Below are positions 62,429 to 64,000 of a stretch of DNA of 64,000 nt, piece after piece. The DNA comes from an uncultured Sphingobacteriales bacterium (GTDB lineage Bacteria > Bacteroidota > Bacteroidia > Chitinophagales > Chitinophagaceae): the NCBI GenBank assembly GCA_937991535.1, contig CALKHN010000028.1:62001-126000 (forward strand). The letters run 5' to 3'. Position numbers and translations under genes: made by a program. The first letter of the stretch is position 1, and every line of letters starts with the position of its first letter. The notes under the pieces are model-generated. The model made no database searches. It worked only from the letters and a program-made list of their open reading frames with translations, and was not told the origin of the DNA.

Positions 62429-63916
62429 TCACGTCATAGCATATTGCATGATCTTTTCCTGCGTGGCTTCGGCGCCGGTTAATTCGGCCCTGATCATTCC
62501 ATTACGCACAACGAGAATTCTGTCGCTCATACCCAGTACTTCCGGAAGTTCTGAGGAGATCATGATGATGGCTTTCCCTTTTGCCGCCAGCTCATTCATC
62601 AGCCTGTATATTTCTGCTTTAGCCCCAATATCTATACCCCTGGTGGGCTCATCGAGAATAATAATATCCGGATCATTGAGCAATACTTTCGCCAGCACAA
62701 CTTTTTGCTGGTTACCGCCACTTAAAAAATTAACCACCTGGTTAGCTGATGGCGTTTTAATGGCAAACCGCTGAATTTGCTGATCCGCAATGCTACGCTC
62801 CTTTTGCATTTCAATAAACGGACCTTTGCAGTAATTTTTTAATGCCGCCAGTGTAATATTATGTTTCACCGTTCCCGACAACACAAGCCCGGTGCTTTTC
62901 CTGTCTTCGGTAATCAGCCCTATGCCATGCCGTATGGCATCTCCCGGTGAACGGATGATAACGGGCTTGCCCTTTACAGCAATCGTTCCGCTATATATTT
63001 TTTCCAGACCAAATATTGCGTTTACAATTTCTGTTCGCCCTGCCCCCATCAGTCCCGCTATTCCTAATATTTCACCACCACGCACAAAAAAATCAATATC
63101 CTTAAATTTCAAACCGGCTAAACCCTTAACAGACAAAGCTACCTCACCCGGAACAATGTTTCTTTTTTCAAAAATGGTATTCAATTCCCTTCCTACTATC
63201 ATCGAGATCAAAGCTTCTTTGCTTATTGCCCCCACCGGGCGCGTGGCAATATACTTACCGTCGCGCATAACCGATATGGTATCCGCGATCTTCAATATCT
63301 CATCCATTTTATGCGATATGTAAATAACGGCAATACCCCGCTGTTTCAGGTCGCGGATAATATCAAACAGCACGTTGGCTTCCCTATCCGAGATGGCGGA
63401 TGTGGGTTCATCCATAATAACAACTTCTGCATTATTGGATAATGCTTTGGCAATCTCCACCATTTGCATTTCCGCAATGCTGAGGGTTTTCATGCGGCGG
63501 GTAACATTTATTTGCAGTCCTAACTGATCAACCAGCAACTGCGCATCCTTATTTCTTTTTTTGCGGTTGATCCAACCGGGAATAGCCGCGGTGGGCTCAT
63601 TTCCCATGAAAATATTTTCTGCCACGCTTAGTTCCGGAAAGGGCAGCAGTTCCTGGTGAATCATCGAAAACCCTGCCTTAAGGGCGTCATGCACTGACTT
63701 AAATGTTACGGGTTGCTCCTTGTAAATAATTTGCCCTGCATCGGGCGCATGCATGCCGATCAGAATCTTCATTAAAGTAGATTTCCCTGCCCCGTTTTCT
63801 CCCATTACAGCATGCACCTTTCCCTTTTCAACGTGCAGTTGCACATTATCGAGCGCTTTAACACCCGGAAAGGATTTTGATATGTTCTCTGCGCGAAGCA
63901 GGTATGCGGAATCCAT
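62429..63916 (-). CDS. Sugar ABC transporter ATP-binding protein (RbsA type)
   Basis: I choose the ATG at 63916 (MDSAYLLRAENIS), giving 495 residues, the usual RbsA length. Two ABC modules are present. The first has Walker A GENGAGKSTLM and signature LSIAEMQMVEIAKAL; the second has the signature LSGGNQQKVVLAKVLL and Walker B IIILDEPTRGID. As in other RbsA-type ATPases the second half has a degenerate Walker A. Upstream, 63917-64000 holds no complete gene; one minus-strand frame ends there with EYYIVKETN before a stop, possibly the end of the preceding gene. Confidence 0.95.
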   Translation of the reverse strand: MDSAYLLRAENISKSFPGVKALDNVQLHVEKGKVHAVMGENGAGKSTLMKILIGMHAPDAGQIIYKEQPVTFKSVHDALKAGFSMIHQELLPFPELSVAENIFMGNEPTAAIPGWINRKKRNKDAQLLVDQLGLQINVTRRMKTLSIAEMQMVEIAKALSNNAEVVIMDEPTSAISDREANVLFDIIRDLKQRGIAVIYISHKMDEILKIADTISVMRDGKYIATRPVGAISKEALISMIVGRELNTIFEKRNIVPGEVALSVKGLAGLKFKDIDFFVRGGEILGIAGLMGAGRTEIVNAIFGLEKIYSGTIAVKGKPVIIRSPGDAIRHGIGLITEDRKSTGLVLSGTVKHNITLAALKNYCKGPFIEMQKERSIADQQIQRFAIKTPSANQVVNFLSGGNQQKVVLAKVLLNDPDIIILDEPTRGIDIGAKAEIYRLMNELAAKGKAIIMISSELPEVLGMSDRILVVRNGMIRAELTGAEATQEKIMQYAMT

Positions 63917-64000
63917 TTTTGAACAGCTCAATTTGTTTCTTTCACAATATAATATTCTCCACACAAAAGGGACCAGGCCTCCGGGATGGAGCAAAGTGAA

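Noticed and set aside
1..64000. tRNA or rRNA genes
   Set aside because: I looked for GTTCRANNC-type T loops and rRNA-like sequence and found none convincing; a tRNAscan-SE run would settle it.

Overview
The window looks like a chromosomal segment of a Bacteroidota bacterium, most likely family Chitinophagaceae. The evidence is GldD and GldE, a type IX secretion (T9SS) sorting domain, Bacteroidota-type TonB, DUF5916, DUF6122 and DUF3109 proteins, a short NuoG, and starts that lack clear Shine-Dalgarno sites. The genus cannot be fixed from the sequence alone. I see no phage, integrase, CRISPR array, rRNA or tRNA.

Layout. 1-9.2 kb (minus strand): a respiratory complex I operon, nuoA-B-C-D-E-F-G-H-I-J-K, with the first codons of nuoL at the left edge. 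9.4-13.2 kb (minus): a TonB / small membrane protein / PstS-like lipoprotein / TPR module. 13.6-22.2 kb: ordinary single genes (DUF2807 lipoprotein, alpha/beta hydrolase, ketoacyl-ACP synthase III, RRM protein, YihY, outer-membrane protein, GntP permease, RlmL-like methyltransferase). 22.2-29.2 kb: an intact LytTR regulator, then five consecutive disrupted genes, including its probable partner histidine kinase and a T9SS-exported serine hydrolase. 29.3-41 kb: GH20 hexosaminidase, serine hydrolase, LMW phosphatase, hisS, MFS transporter, peroxiredoxin and DUF5916 protein. 41-51.7 kb: RNase G, a 31-residue AURKAIP1/COX24-type (bS22-like) protein, TPR protein, HU, then mutY-ssb-gldE-gldD, DUF3109, a LutB-like protein and a polysaccharide deacetylase. 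51.8-58.9 kb: SRPBCC protein, EamA transporter, purH, comEC, DUF6122, a small membrane protein and DUF92. 59-64 kb (minus): a ribose-type sugar ABC importer (ATPase, permease, binding protein) with a Gfo/Idh/MocA oxidoreductase.

How the genes work together. The nuo genes form the proton-pumping NADH dehydrogenase. GldD and GldE belong to the gliding/T9SS apparatus, and the disrupted serine hydrolase carries a T9SS signal. The Rbs-type importer plus oxidoreductase is a sugar or polyol uptake unit.

The most unusual material is in the intergenic DNA. A 9-bp x10 and 8-bp x16 pair of tandem arrays with complementary cores fills the gntP-rlmL gap and runs into the rlmL start codon. Short C-poor repeats begin at or within about 10 bases of at least six stop codons. 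Several families of paired palindromes and a three-copy GCGGTC...GACCGC element recur between genes. No clearly new defence or biosynthetic system was found; the repeat architecture and the local pseudogene cluster are the observations most worth a second look.
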